A stretch of 64,000 bases of DNA from an uncultured Bacteroidia bacterium. GTDB lineage: Bacteria > Bacteroidota > Bacteroidia > Bacteroidales > Prolixibacteraceae. The number at the start of each line of letters is the position of its first letter. Position 1 is the first letter of the stretch. The notes beneath the pieces are model-generated. The model made no database searches. It was not told the DNA's origin and was given only the letters and a program-made list of their open reading frames with translations. The translations under genes were made by a program, and so were the position numbers. This document shows, piece after piece, positions 17,846-26,893 of this stretch. The DNA is taken from positions 1 to 64,000 of the forward strand of contig CAIVCR010000040.1 of the NCBI GenBank assembly GCA_903904515.1, given 5' to 3'.

Positions 17846-19459
17846 TTAATTTACCTCAAATAAATGTTCTTTATAGAAAATAGATCCATCCTTATCCGCT
17901 CCGCAAATCACAAGTTTGTAATTACCAACCAGGTCTGATGTTCCAAAATTAAACTTAATCGTTTGCCCTGGTTTTACAGAAGGATTCCAAAGCAGAACTT
18001 TCCGCAGGTCAGGTTCATTTAACGGGTGTTCAGACAGAGTGGTTAAGGTTACATCGGGCTGAATACAATCAAAATTAAGCTTAACAACTTCGTCAGAAAC
18101 CAAAACCCGCGAGTAATCGGCCTTTTTTGTATGGATGGCTAACACCCCAGGAAATTTGAGATTACCGTAATACCGTTCATTCATTGAGATCTCAATCTTT
18201 GCAATTTCTTTCGATCCCAGATCCTTGATGACACTCAAATCGCGGACAGGAATACCATCAATCAGCAATAGGGGTGAATCGTTAAAATAGGTACGTTGGG
18301 CGCTGTTGAAGATCTGCAGTGAGGGAATACGGTTATAGGCCCTGTATTTGACTCCGGTCAACAGTTCGCGTGAAATTTCGGTAAAATCGGGAAGATTTAT
18401 AAACAGTTGGGGATCAACTACAATGTTTGGAACTCCAAAAAACGGATAGCGGTCTGTCCCGGGTTTCATCGCTGGTTGGACTGCCACTTCGGGTTGGTTA
18501 AATATTTTCCGGAAGGTAACAGCATCTTTACTCTCCTCTGCACTTGTGCGAAATGCAGGCGAAATCTCCCAACTTTCGAAATCCGGAAGACAATTTTTAA
18601 GACTATCGCGACGATTGACTGAAATTTTGAGAAGATGTTTATCCTCATTGTCGAACCCCTGAACAACCACGGGTATTTTGCCATAGTAATTGTCAAGCTG
18701 AAAATTAAAATAGCCGTCATCACCGGTAATGTAAAAGTCGAATCTTGGAATGGAGTCCGGAATGGAAAGATAGACAACTCCGTTTTTAAAGGGAATCCCT
18801 GTTTTAAGATCTTTTAAATATCCGTCAAGGACAACCCCCTCTTTCTCTGCAGATTTAAAATTGTCGCGATGGATAGTACTTTGAAAAGATTGGGAATTGT
18901 ATCCCGGAGTGACCTCTGAGACGCTAACAAAAAGATTGCCTTCAATTTGGGCGACTATATCCTTGGGTAGATTAAGAGATACTTCTAATTTTTCCCTTGC
19001 TTTGACGCTTTTATCCAGACCTTCGATTTGCAGATCATCAATTAATCTGTTTTTAAGGGGTTTAATTTTCGATGCCCGTACAGGAGTTCCTACCTCAGGA
19101 ATTCCTGTAAACCGGTTAGTGATATATAACTCCTTGAATGTTAATGAAGAATTGATTTTGGTTGAAGTACAGAGGAGATAGCTGCCTGAACTCAATGAAT
19201 CAGGAATATAGATATATCCATCAGCCTGATGACCGGTAATTTTCTTACTAATTCCCGAAATTATCCGCCCTTTGGTGTTTAACAGATCAATATTCACTAT
19301 TCCTGATGGTTCATCTGCCGGCACGTAAACCTTGATCAACATCGTCTCACCACTGGCATAGAGATCCCGATCAGTAAACAGACTGAAATGGTTCTTCTCC
19401 TGGGACTTACCTGTAATGGCGACAAAGAGTATTAACAATATAATTAGTTTTCTTTTCAC
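17846..19459 (-). CDS. Exported macroglobulin-like/plug-like protein, cassette copy 2, gene 3
   Basis: Exported 537-aa protein with a signal peptide ending near GKSQE and a GTG start (no better start is seen; the paralogue also uses GTG). Residues of about 22-110 resemble the MG2 domain of bacterial alpha-2-macroglobulins (FTDRDLYASGETMLIKVYVP, LSSGSYLL). The middle contains a beta-sandwich with ITGDDGYFNFQL. Residues of about 360-440 resemble a TonB-receptor plug (LLLIDGIPVRDLSVIKDLGS, KIEISM, GVLAIHTKK), but no barrel follows. The C-terminus is another beta domain (VLLWNPSVKPGQ). It may be a soluble or surface partner that interacts with the cassette's TonB receptor; this is inference. Confidence 0.8.
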   Translation of the reverse strand: MKRKLIILLILFVAITGKSQEKNHFSLFTDRDLYASGETMLIKVYVPADEPSGIVNIDLLNTKGRIISGISKKITGHQADGYIYIPDSLSSGSYLLCTSTKINSSLTFKELYITNRFTGIPEVGTPVRASKIKPLKNRLIDDLQIEGLDKSVKAREKLEVSLNLPKDIVAQIEGNLFVSVSEVTPGYNSQSFQSTIHRDNFKSAEKEGVVLDGYLKDLKTGIPFKNGVVYLSIPDSIPRFDFYITGDDGYFNFQLDNYYGKIPVVVQGFDNEDKHLLKISVNRRDSLKNCLPDFESWEISPAFRTSAEESKDAVTFRKIFNQPEVAVQPAMKPGTDRYPFFGVPNIVVDPQLFINLPDFTEISRELLTGVKYRAYNRIPSLQIFNSAQRTYFNDSPLLLIDGIPVRDLSVIKDLGSKEIAKIEISMNERYYGNLKFPGVLAIHTKKADYSRVLVSDEVVKLNFDCIQPDVTLTTLSEHPLNEPDLRKVLLWNPSVKPGQTIKFNFGTSDLVGNYKLVICGADKDGSIFYKEHLFEVN

Positions 19460-19537
19460 GTTAAAATCTCTGTATGTAATTAACTGAATGAATGATGTTT
19501 ATTTATAAGATTAACGATTTCTGAATATTTGCCTTAC

Positions 19538-20611
19538 TTATTCTTCCCACCAATCGGGCCGTACAATTGGATTTTTCTTAACAGCTCTGACAATTCCATT
19601 GTCAGGGATATCCGGATACCTGTAAATTTGTTTTAATGTGATCGCCGTTGTTGGGCTGAACAGGTTAAAATAGTACCTGTACTGTTGACAGGAGTTCAGA
19701 TCGAAGAACCCATAAACGATCTTTGAGGGATCATTTTTACACAGGACATTTCCGTAGACCTGAGTCGTGACCGGATCAAACAGGCTGCCCGTAGCTGCGA
19801 ACTGACTATTTAGTTTTTGGTGGTATTCATAAGACTCTTTGGAGGTGCCGAATTGCTCTATGATTAATATCCATCCCTGCGAAACCAGTGTGTCGGCATA
19901 GAGATAATCCTTTGCATTGTAGGAGATCATTAACAGCGGATGTTTTTCAATTTTATTTACCTGATTAAAATCGGTGGGTCCTGCCAGATTAAACTGTTGA
20001 TTTTCATAGTAGGAATACCATCCAAATGCAGTGTGAGTTATCGAATATACCGAAGGAATTGAATCCCATGTCCATTCCAATACTGACCTCACGTCAAACC
20101 GGTAGTGGGAAAGTGAATCTGTGAGCGCTAAATCGACATTAATTTCTCTCCCTTGTTTTTCGAATGATTGCGGAATGCCATCGCCGTTGTTTATCCATAC
20201 CTTTTTTATGGTGTCTAAGGTATAAAAACTAGCCAGGGTAGGAATCGGAGGCATTGTAACAGCCAGTGATTCATAGATATCGACACCAATTGTGATGCGC
20301 AGATAATACCTCTTGCCTGTAACCGGAACAGATGGAAACGAATAATAGCCGGTATTTCGCTCGACTGCCTGGACCGACTTACCACCCATTTGGATCAGCT
20401 CAACTTTTGCTCCGGAAACTTCGGGGAGGGGGACCATATCATAGAAACTACGCGTTCGGGTCAGATGAACAAAGTTTTTGGCAGGATCGTTTGTAATTTG
20501 TGCATCAACCACAAGTTGTCCCTCCACCCGGTCAATGGAAGGGTGGTAAATCTGTTCGCATGAGACGAAGAGAATCAGCAGAAATACCAAAGAGTAAAGT
20601 TCTTTTTGCAT
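19538..20611 (-). CDS. DUF4249 lipoprotein, cassette copy 2, gene 2
   Basis: Lipoprotein with lipobox FVSC, 357 aa, of the DUF4249 type that accompanies TonB receptors in Bacteroidota. Family features are the N-terminal block after the lipobox (VEGQLVVDAQITND, VHLTRTRSFYD), an Ig-like strand pattern with YLRITIGVDIYES and PPIPT, and a C-terminal half rich in aromatic residues with VYGNVLCKNDPSKIVYGFFD. Its ATG overlaps the receptor stop by one base (TGATG), so translation is coupled. By position it may play the SusD-like capping role, but it is unrelated to SusD by sequence. The ligand is unknown. Confidence 0.87.
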   Translation of the reverse strand: MQKELYSLVFLLILFVSCEQIYHPSIDRVEGQLVVDAQITNDPAKNFVHLTRTRSFYDMVPLPEVSGAKVELIQMGGKSVQAVERNTGYYSFPSVPVTGKRYYLRITIGVDIYESLAVTMPPIPTLASFYTLDTIKKVWINNGDGIPQSFEKQGREINVDLALTDSLSHYRFDVRSVLEWTWDSIPSVYSITHTAFGWYSYYENQQFNLAGPTDFNQVNKIEKHPLLMISYNAKDYLYADTLVSQGWILIIEQFGTSKESYEYHQKLNSQFAATGSLFDPVTTQVYGNVLCKNDPSKIVYGFFDLNSCQQYRYYFNLFSPTTAITLKQIYRYPDIPDNGIVRAVKKNPIVRPDWWEE

Positions 20612-23343
20612 CAGAATTTAAAATTATAGGTAATCGATGGAACAGGAACACCGATAATTGACATCATATAGATTTCATAACTGCTTTGACCTGAATCCTG
20701 GACCATGGATCCTTTGCGGTAGAAGACTGAGTAGGGATTTTTACGACCATACAGGTTGTAGACCGAGAAGGTCCAACTCCCTTTCCACATCCGCTTCCTG
20801 CGAAGGTTTTCATCGAGTGTGATACTGACATCTGCCCTGCTGTAGGCAGGCATCCGGTATTTATTTCTGTCCGAAAATACAACGACCTGGTAGGCTCCTG
20901 AGGTATATTTTTGTTCAGGCAAGGTGATGGGACGACCCGATGAGAAGACAAAATTTCCTGAAAAGCGCCATCTCCGGCTGATTTTATAATTCATTACAGC
21001 CGAAAAATCGATTGGTTTATCATAGACTGAAGGGTACCAGGCCCCCCCGTTGATTTTTTCTTCAGGATTCGGGCCGTCTGTTTTTTGAAATGCGCGCGAA
21101 AAGGTGTAGCTGATCCATCCGTTTAACCGCCCTGTATTCTTTTTAGCAAATAATTCAAGGCCATAAGCATATCCCTGCGACTGCAAGAGTGCTGTTTCAA
21201 TGTGTTTATTCATCACCAGTTGCGCTCCATTTTTGTAATCCATCAGATTTTGTAATTGCTTGTAATAGATCTCAACAGAGGTTTCATATTTTCCATTTGC
21301 AGGATTTTTGAAGAACCCCAGAGCAATCTGGTCGTTAATCAGCGGCGCTAGATTTTGATCAGCTGACTTCCAGTAATCGGCTGGTGTAATTACCGTTGTA
21401 TTCGAAATCTGACTTACATACTGGTGGATTCGCTGATAATTTATCCTGAAAGAACCGCCGTTTTCGAGATTGTATTTAAATGCGAGACGGGGTTCAAGGC
21501 CATGGTAAGATTTTATATTGGCCCCCGAATTATAGCTGGTTGAATCAGTTAGTGTGCTGAGACTTTTTGGTGCCCCCGGGGCATAATTGAAGACCATTCC
21601 CGGTCCATAATTCATAAAATAGGAGTAACGTATACCGATATTAAAGGCCAGTTTATCGGTCAGGTTAAAATCATCGTCTGCAAAAAGGGCCATTTCGGCA
21701 GATTGCTCCGGTCTCATTGTCGATTTAACCACATTGGAGGTGGTCCAGGTGGGAGTGATCTTTCCCGGATTGATCCGGTACCCAATGGCTTGAAATCCTG
21801 CACTGATCCGGTGTTTGTCATTTGGATACAACGACAGGGCATATTTTAGACTGCCATATTGGATGTCAGACTGTAGTGTGTAGTCGTTGGCTTTGAGAAC
21901 AGGATCTTTCTGGTCCATCTTTAAATCGTATTTTGAATAGGCAAGGCCTAAGTTGGATACTAATTTATCGGTGAGGTTCAGTTTCCAGTTCAAAGAGCCC
22001 AGTGTATTGGCGTAGGTGTATAATGAACTTGAATTGAGATTAAAAACATCACCACTTATATACCCCATCATCTTAAGGTGGTTTTTGGGAGAGATCTCAA
22101 GGTTAACAGTTCCGTTGAGGTCATAAAAGTGGGCCACACTGTTCATCAGTGTCGCATTCTTTGTCTGCCGGAGAAGCCAGTCCGAATAGGTACTCCGGCC
22201 TCCAATTAAGAAGGTGCTTTTTTTCTTTTTAACAAATGGACCTTCAATGGTGAGGCGGCTATTTATGAGGCCAATTCCGCCGTTTATCCGAAGATTCTTG
22301 TCACTGCCATCCTTGAGCTGCACATCGAGAACCGAGGAGATCCGTTCGCCGTAGGAAGCTGGAATTCCCCCTTTAAAAAGTGTAACATCGTCGATTGCAT
22401 CAGGATTGACCATTGAAAGAAATCCAAAGAGATGTGTCGTATTAAAAACCGGAGCGCCATTCAATAATACAAGATTCTGATCGGTATTTCCACCCCTGAC
22501 ATTAAAGCCGGATGACATCTCGCCCACACTTTGCACTCCTGGCAGCATTACAATACTTTTGATCAAATCAGCTTCACCCATCAATACCGGGAATTCCTTA
22601 ATCTCGATTGCTGACATTTTTGCCATACTCATCTGGGCCTTCGAAGCCTTGGCATTTTCGCTTGTTATTGTAACTTCTTCAATTTCGTGTGTCTCCTCAA
22701 ATAATTCAAAATCGGCATTCCCATCCTGAATGAGCTGTATCTTTGCCAGCTGATTTTCAAAGCTCAGATAAGATACCTTTAAATGGATGTTACCTGTCGG
22801 CATTTCAATGGAATATCTCCCTTTTGAATCGGTGGCAACACCTGTTTTGGTTTCGGGATTGTAAATCACTGCCCCGGCAAGCGGCTCTCCTGTCTTGCCC
22901 TCAAGTACCCTGCCGCGAAGTCTGGCCCGTTGATAACGCCCCAAATTCAGAGGGTCTCCAATTACAAGAACCTGTGAATCATGAATATCTATCCCTGAAC
23001 CATGCAGGTCGGCATTTGCCGGATAGACCATGACGGCATTCGCCTGAAAAAATTTGAAAGTCAGATCCTTTCCTGTAAATGTTTGATTCAGTGCCTGGAT
23101 AAGCGGCAAATTATTAAAAGTGGCAGTAACCTCTTTGGATTTTACCCACTCCTCCTTATAGAAGAATCGGATACCATAATTTTTTTCCAGTTTACTGAAG
23201 AACTCCTGAAGCGGAACCTGATTGAAAGCCCCGTTAATTTTCATCTCTTTAATCTGTTGCGATCGGCCACTCTGAGTCGAGAGTAGAATCGTAACAAACA
23301 GAAAAACAGCTTGATATAAATACTTAATTTGAAAATACTTCAC
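20611..23343 (-). CDS. TonB-dependent receptor with N-terminal STN domain, cassette copy 2, gene 1
   Basis: Outer-membrane TonB-dependent receptor, 910 aa, with a GTG start at 23343. After the signal peptide an STN domain spans about 33-105 (LQEFFSKLEKNYGIRFFYKE, IQALNQTFTGKDLTF). Next is a carboxypeptidase-regulatory-like domain at about 145-220 (LRGRVLEGKTGEPLAGAVIY), then a plug with GFNVRGGNTDQNLVLLNGAPV and a barrel ending in SITYNFKF. STN domains usually talk to FecR-type anti-sigma factors, yet none is encoded in view. It is closely similar to the receptor at 26893-29622 throughout. Ligand unknown; the DUF4249 and macroglobulin-like neighbours are not diagnostic of sugar, metal or peptide. 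Confidence 0.93.
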   Translation of the reverse strand: MKYFQIKYLYQAVFLFVTILLSTQSGRSQQIKEMKINGAFNQVPLQEFFSKLEKNYGIRFFYKEEWVKSKEVTATFNNLPLIQALNQTFTGKDLTFKFFQANAVMVYPANADLHGSGIDIHDSQVLVIGDPLNLGRYQRARLRGRVLEGKTGEPLAGAVIYNPETKTGVATDSKGRYSIEMPTGNIHLKVSYLSFENQLAKIQLIQDGNADFELFEETHEIEEVTITSENAKASKAQMSMAKMSAIEIKEFPVLMGEADLIKSIVMLPGVQSVGEMSSGFNVRGGNTDQNLVLLNGAPVFNTTHLFGFLSMVNPDAIDDVTLFKGGIPASYGERISSVLDVQLKDGSDKNLRINGGIGLINSRLTIEGPFVKKKKSTFLIGGRSTYSDWLLRQTKNATLMNSVAHFYDLNGTVNLEISPKNHLKMMGYISGDVFNLNSSSLYTYANTLGSLNWKLNLTDKLVSNLGLAYSKYDLKMDQKDPVLKANDYTLQSDIQYGSLKYALSLYPNDKHRISAGFQAIGYRINPGKITPTWTTSNVVKSTMRPEQSAEMALFADDDFNLTDKLAFNIGIRYSYFMNYGPGMVFNYAPGAPKSLSTLTDSTSYNSGANIKSYHGLEPRLAFKYNLENGGSFRINYQRIHQYVSQISNTTVITPADYWKSADQNLAPLINDQIALGFFKNPANGKYETSVEIYYKQLQNLMDYKNGAQLVMNKHIETALLQSQGYAYGLELFAKKNTGRLNGWISYTFSRAFQKTDGPNPEEKINGGAWYPSVYDKPIDFSAVMNYKISRRWRFSGNFVFSSGRPITLPEQKYTSGAYQVVVFSDRNKYRMPAYSRADVSITLDENLRRKRMWKGSWTFSVYNLYGRKNPYSVFYRKGSMVQDSGQSSYEIYMMSIIGVPVPSITYNFKF

Positions 23344-23402
23344 AATTGATCGTCGTCTTGAGGATGAGAAAAATAAGAAATTGCAGTAGCGTAAAATTAA
23401 AA

Positions 23403-23425
23403 AATATTTATTTTAATTAAATATT
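23403..23425 (-). terminator. AT-only hairpin between the two cassette copies
   Basis: AATATTTA (23403-23410) and TAAATATT (23418-23425) form an 8-bp stem with a 7-base loop; on the minus strand it is followed by a T-rich run. It lies between the last gene of copy 1 and the receptor of copy 2. Weak because the stem has no G-C pair. Confidence 0.3.
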
Positions 23426-23446
23426 ATGAATGATAAGTTCGCGTGT

Positions 23447-24160
23447 TCAAAAATTTGTAGGGATCCTGTTAATCTGAATCAGCTTCCAGGCTTCTATAAG
23501 GCCGGACTCATCCCTGATCGCAATTTTATTGTTCCGAAGTAACTTTTTCACCAGTTTCTGATTGGATTTGTCGAATTTCGACAACAATGAATTTTTCCCA
23601 ATTCTGATTGTTTCATATCCCTTTTTACTGTTGTATAAATAGTAATTGAAATTCTGCTGGTACTCCATGTTTTTGAGTACACCTGCCTCATTATTATATA
23701 CGGAGCAATATTGCAAAACAACAGTGCGATAGGCCAGAAGAGCAATGTCACCATCATTCAATACCTCAAAAAAGCGGTTCCCCGGAAGGAATCCATTGTA
23801 ATATTGGTTACGGAATATCCGGTTAGCACCCTCCTTTGTAAACAGTTTAAACCCTTTAAGGCTTATCTTGTCGATGATAATCTGAGCAGAAATTGCAGAA
23901 TTGAAGTAGATTATTTCATCCCGATAGGTACTGTATCGTAAAAAGAGGTTTTCAATTTTCGTCCCGTCAGTAAATTCAATCTCTCCGGATACAAATTTCT
24001 CAGTTAAATAAGGATTTCCGGTATAGGAAGGATAAGGAATCAGCTGGGAACCTTTTATTTTTTCACTATCCCAATTTTTAGGTACTGCTTCCTGGGCTGT
24101 GAGCGAGGTGGCTGCCAGTAAAGCAAAAAGTGTGATGATATAGAAAGTGTTGTTCGCCAT
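23447..24160 (-). CDS. Unrecognised exported protein, cassette copy 1, gene 4
   Basis: Paralogue of the protein at 17143-17844; 237 aa with a signal peptide cleaved near LTAQE. The shared mature-protein blocks are IKGS, LIPYPSYTGNPY, EKFVSGEIEFTDGTKI, RYSTYRDEIIYF and IDKISLKGF; the C-terminal half keeps the LLSKFDKSNQKLVKKLLRNN helix but otherwise differs. No enzyme motif, cysteine pattern or membrane helix is seen beyond the signal. It follows the 537-aa gene by one base, exactly as in the other copy. Family and role unknown. Confidence 0.75.
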   Translation of the reverse strand: MANNTFYIITLFALLAATSLTAQEAVPKNWDSEKIKGSQLIPYPSYTGNPYLTEKFVSGEIEFTDGTKIENLFLRYSTYRDEIIYFNSAISAQIIIDKISLKGFKLFTKEGANRIFRNQYYNGFLPGNRFFEVLNDGDIALLAYRTVVLQYCSVYNNEAGVLKNMEYQQNFNYYLYNSKKGYETIRIGKNSLLSKFDKSNQKLVKKLLRNNKIAIRDESGLIEAWKLIQINRIPTNF

Positions 24161-24161
24161 A

Positions 24162-25775
24162 TTAGTTTACTTCAAAAGATTGTTCCTTAAAAAAGAGAGA
24201 GCCATCTTTGGTTTTGCCCCGCAAAACCAGCTTGTAGACACCCTTAATGTCAGAAGCCCGAAAATTTAGTGTAATTGTCTGTGCCGGTTTAAGTGACGGG
24301 GTCCAAAGCAATACCTGCCGGAGATCGGGTTCTGAAGGCAACTGCTCTGAAGGGGAATTTAAGACTGTCTGGGCTTGAATTGCCTCAATGGTGAGCTTGA
24401 TCAGATCCTTAGATTCGGGTACAAGGGAATCGTCTGCCTTAGGCGAGAAGATAGCCACGACACCAGCAAAAGAGAGATCACCAAAATGCCTTTCCTCCAG
24501 ACAAATCTCAACTTTGTCGATCTTTTTTGAACCCAGATTTTTGATGATGTTAAGATCCTGTATTGGAATACCATCAAGCAAAACCAACGGGGGCTCGTTA
24601 AAATAGTTATGCAGCGAAGCGCTCAGAACCTCTATAGTAGGTATCCGGTTGTAAGTTCTGAATTTGACGCCGGGCAATAACTCGTGCGATATTTCGTTAA
24701 AGTCGGGGAGATCAATAAACAGTTTTGGGTCGACTGTATTTGTCGGGATACCATAAAACGGATAGGCATCAGCCTGGGGTTTAGGAGCTGGCAATGTTAT
24801 AATCTCCTGCTGATTGAATATTTTGCGAATGGTTACTGCTTCGATATTTTTTGCAACCTCCTTTCTTGCTTCCGTGGGGAAAGTGCTGGTTTCGAAAGCT
24901 GGAAATCCACTTCGCAGACTTTCAGAATCGACAAGGGAAATCTTCAGAAGCCGGGTTCTTGCTTTATCGTAACATTGGAGAACAACAGGAATTTTCCCGT
25001 AGTATTTCTTTAACTTGAAAAAGAAGCGGCCGTCGTCACCTGTTATGTAATAGTTGAAACCCGGAGTGGTGCCGGGAATGGAGAGCATCACCACTGAATT
25101 TTTAAAAGGGGCGGCTGTTTTCAGATCTGTCACAACCCCTTCAAGGATGATACCGTCTTTTTCAATAAGTTGATCAGTAGTGGGTTTAGCACTTATGCAA
25201 AATGTGCCGCCGTTATATCCGGGAGCTGTTTTTGAGACACTAACATGCACGTTACCTTCCGTTTTGGCGAGCAAATCATCTGCTAAATGAATTGAAGCAG
25301 TAACTTTTTCCCTCCTCTTATAATGCTCTTCAAGCCCAGTAATCGGGGAATTACCCATTTCCGTTTCTGCAACCGGAGTTGCTCTGCCAATCCGTGACAC
25401 TGAATTTGATTCAGGCATACCTGCGAACCTGTTTGCAACATATATTTCCCTAACTGTTTGTAGCTTGTCTGACCTTGTGGAGGTACGCAGGATATAACTT
25501 CCAGAACTTAAAGAGTCTGGCAGATAAACGGCCCCATTGGCCTGATGATCAGTTATTTCCAGGATTATTCCTGTTATTGTTTTACCTCCGCAACTGATCA
25601 GGTCAATATGGACAATTCCGGCTTGATCATTTAAAGGGGCAAATAGCTTGAGCAGAAGAGTCTCGCCGCTTACATACAGATCACGATCGGTATACAAGCC
25701 GAAGTTCTCCTTCTGCTGGGCATTGCCAAGTAGTGATATGAAGAGCAACAGGACTATAAAAAATTTTGTTTTCAC
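24162..25775 (-). CDS. Exported macroglobulin-like/plug-like protein, cassette copy 1, gene 3
   Basis: Paralogue of the protein at 17846-19459, with the same length (537 aa), GTG start and domain order. The signal peptide ends near GNAQQ. It has an MG2-like domain (YTDRDLYVSGETLLLKLF, SLSSGSYILRTSTRS), a central beta domain (YYITGDDGRFFFKLKKYYG), a plug-like segment (LVLLDGIPIQDLNIIKNLGS, KVEICL, GVVAIFSPKAD) and a C-terminal beta domain (VLLWTPSLKPAQ). The plug-like segment contains the LLDGIP turn seen in receptor plugs, but there is no barrel and no TonB box. Divergence from the copy-2 protein is greatest in the central region, as expected for a ligand- or partner-facing part. Function unknown. 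Confidence 0.8.
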   Translation of the reverse strand: MKTKFFIVLLLFISLLGNAQQKENFGLYTDRDLYVSGETLLLKLFAPLNDQAGIVHIDLISCGGKTITGIILEITDHQANGAVYLPDSLSSGSYILRTSTRSDKLQTVREIYVANRFAGMPESNSVSRIGRATPVAETEMGNSPITGLEEHYKRREKVTASIHLADDLLAKTEGNVHVSVSKTAPGYNGGTFCISAKPTTDQLIEKDGIILEGVVTDLKTAAPFKNSVVMLSIPGTTPGFNYYITGDDGRFFFKLKKYYGKIPVVLQCYDKARTRLLKISLVDSESLRSGFPAFETSTFPTEARKEVAKNIEAVTIRKIFNQQEIITLPAPKPQADAYPFYGIPTNTVDPKLFIDLPDFNEISHELLPGVKFRTYNRIPTIEVLSASLHNYFNEPPLVLLDGIPIQDLNIIKNLGSKKIDKVEICLEERHFGDLSFAGVVAIFSPKADDSLVPESKDLIKLTIEAIQAQTVLNSPSEQLPSEPDLRQVLLWTPSLKPAQTITLNFRASDIKGVYKLVLRGKTKDGSLFFKEQSFEVN

Positions 25776-25840
25776 GTTAGATTCATTTTTAAATAATTGG
25801 AATACATACAGATACTAGTCTGTATATGCACTTCAACCAG

Positions 25841-26893
25841 TTATTCCCACCAATCCGGGGGGTGTCCTGTAATTTGTCCTTCATCGGAAATATAGGGAAA
25901 GCGCGTTATTTCCCGGATGATGATATTCCCGTCGGGGCTTGGATTTGTAAAGTATAAATAATAACGGTGTTGCCGGTAGGAATTCAAATCGAAATATCCG
26001 TAAACAATTTTTGCTGGATCTGTTTTGCACGTAATATTTCCATAAACCTGAGTCTGTATCGGATCAAAAAGATTTCCGTTGGCAGAAAACTGGGCGTTCA
26101 GCTTTTCATGAAAATCATAGGATCCTTGTGATGTGCCATATTGATCAAGGATATAAATCCATCCTGAAAACGTTGAATCGGGTAAAATCAATATTGCAGT
26201 ACTGTATGGAAGTGTGTTAAGCGGATGTTTTTCGATGATATCGGTCTGGCTGAACTTCTTAGGCCCTGCAATATTGTAGTTGTCAAAATAGTGAATTGCA
26301 AGCCATCCGTAAACCGTTGGGGGGGGCGGACCCATGGCTGGTGGGGTGTAATACCATTCCAAAATACTTCTCATCCTGAACCTGTAATTTGCAAGTGCAG
26401 GTTTTGCCGAAAGATCAACGTAAAGTTCCCTGCTGATCACTGTGGAAGGGACAGGAACGCCATATCCATCAGTTTGATATTCGGTTTTTTCAATGCGATC
26501 AGCACGGAAATTGGTAATCGTCGGGATAGGTGGCATCGTCACCGATTCCGATTCATAAACATCATTATTGTATTCAATATGCAGGATATAGGTCTGTCCT
26601 TCAGTGGGTATCATCTCAAAATGGAAATTGCCCGAACTACTCTCTGTACCCATGACAACGGTTCCCGTAGCATCAATTAATTTTACGCTGGCACCCGTAA
26701 CAGCCTCATTGGGACTGTTGCTGTAAAATCCTGTTGTCCTGGTAAGCTGGACATAATTCTGCGAGGGATCATTGGTTATCAGTGCCTCAACAATCAAATG
26801 ACTTTCAACAGTGTCAATTTTCGGATGATAAGCATCTTCACACGAGGCGAAGCCGAATAACAATAACGAACCATATATAAGATCTTTAAACAT
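25841..26893 (-). CDS. DUF4249 lipoprotein, cassette copy 1, gene 2
   Basis: Lipoprotein (lipobox FASC) of the DUF4249 type, 350 aa. It shares with the copy-2 protein the N-terminal block (VESHLIVEALITND, VQLTRTTGFY), the PPIPT turn, IIEKHPL, the GTSQGSYDFHEKLNAQF block and the C-terminal VYGNITCKTDPAKIVYGYFD and PPDWWE end. A proline-rich stretch in the middle (PPAMGPPPPTV) is not found in the paralogue. The start overlaps the receptor stop by one base. It is probably on the outer leaflet of the outer membrane next to the receptor; the ligand is unknown. Confidence 0.87.
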   Translation of the reverse strand: MFKDLIYGSLLLFGFASCEDAYHPKIDTVESHLIVEALITNDPSQNYVQLTRTTGFYSNSPNEAVTGASVKLIDATGTVVMGTESSSGNFHFEMIPTEGQTYILHIEYNNDVYESESVTMPPIPTITNFRADRIEKTEYQTDGYGVPVPSTVISRELYVDLSAKPALANYRFRMRSILEWYYTPPAMGPPPPTVYGWLAIHYFDNYNIAGPKKFSQTDIIEKHPLNTLPYSTAILILPDSTFSGWIYILDQYGTSQGSYDFHEKLNAQFSANGNLFDPIQTQVYGNITCKTDPAKIVYGYFDLNSYRQHRYYLYFTNPSPDGNIIIREITRFPYISDEGQITGHPPDWWE

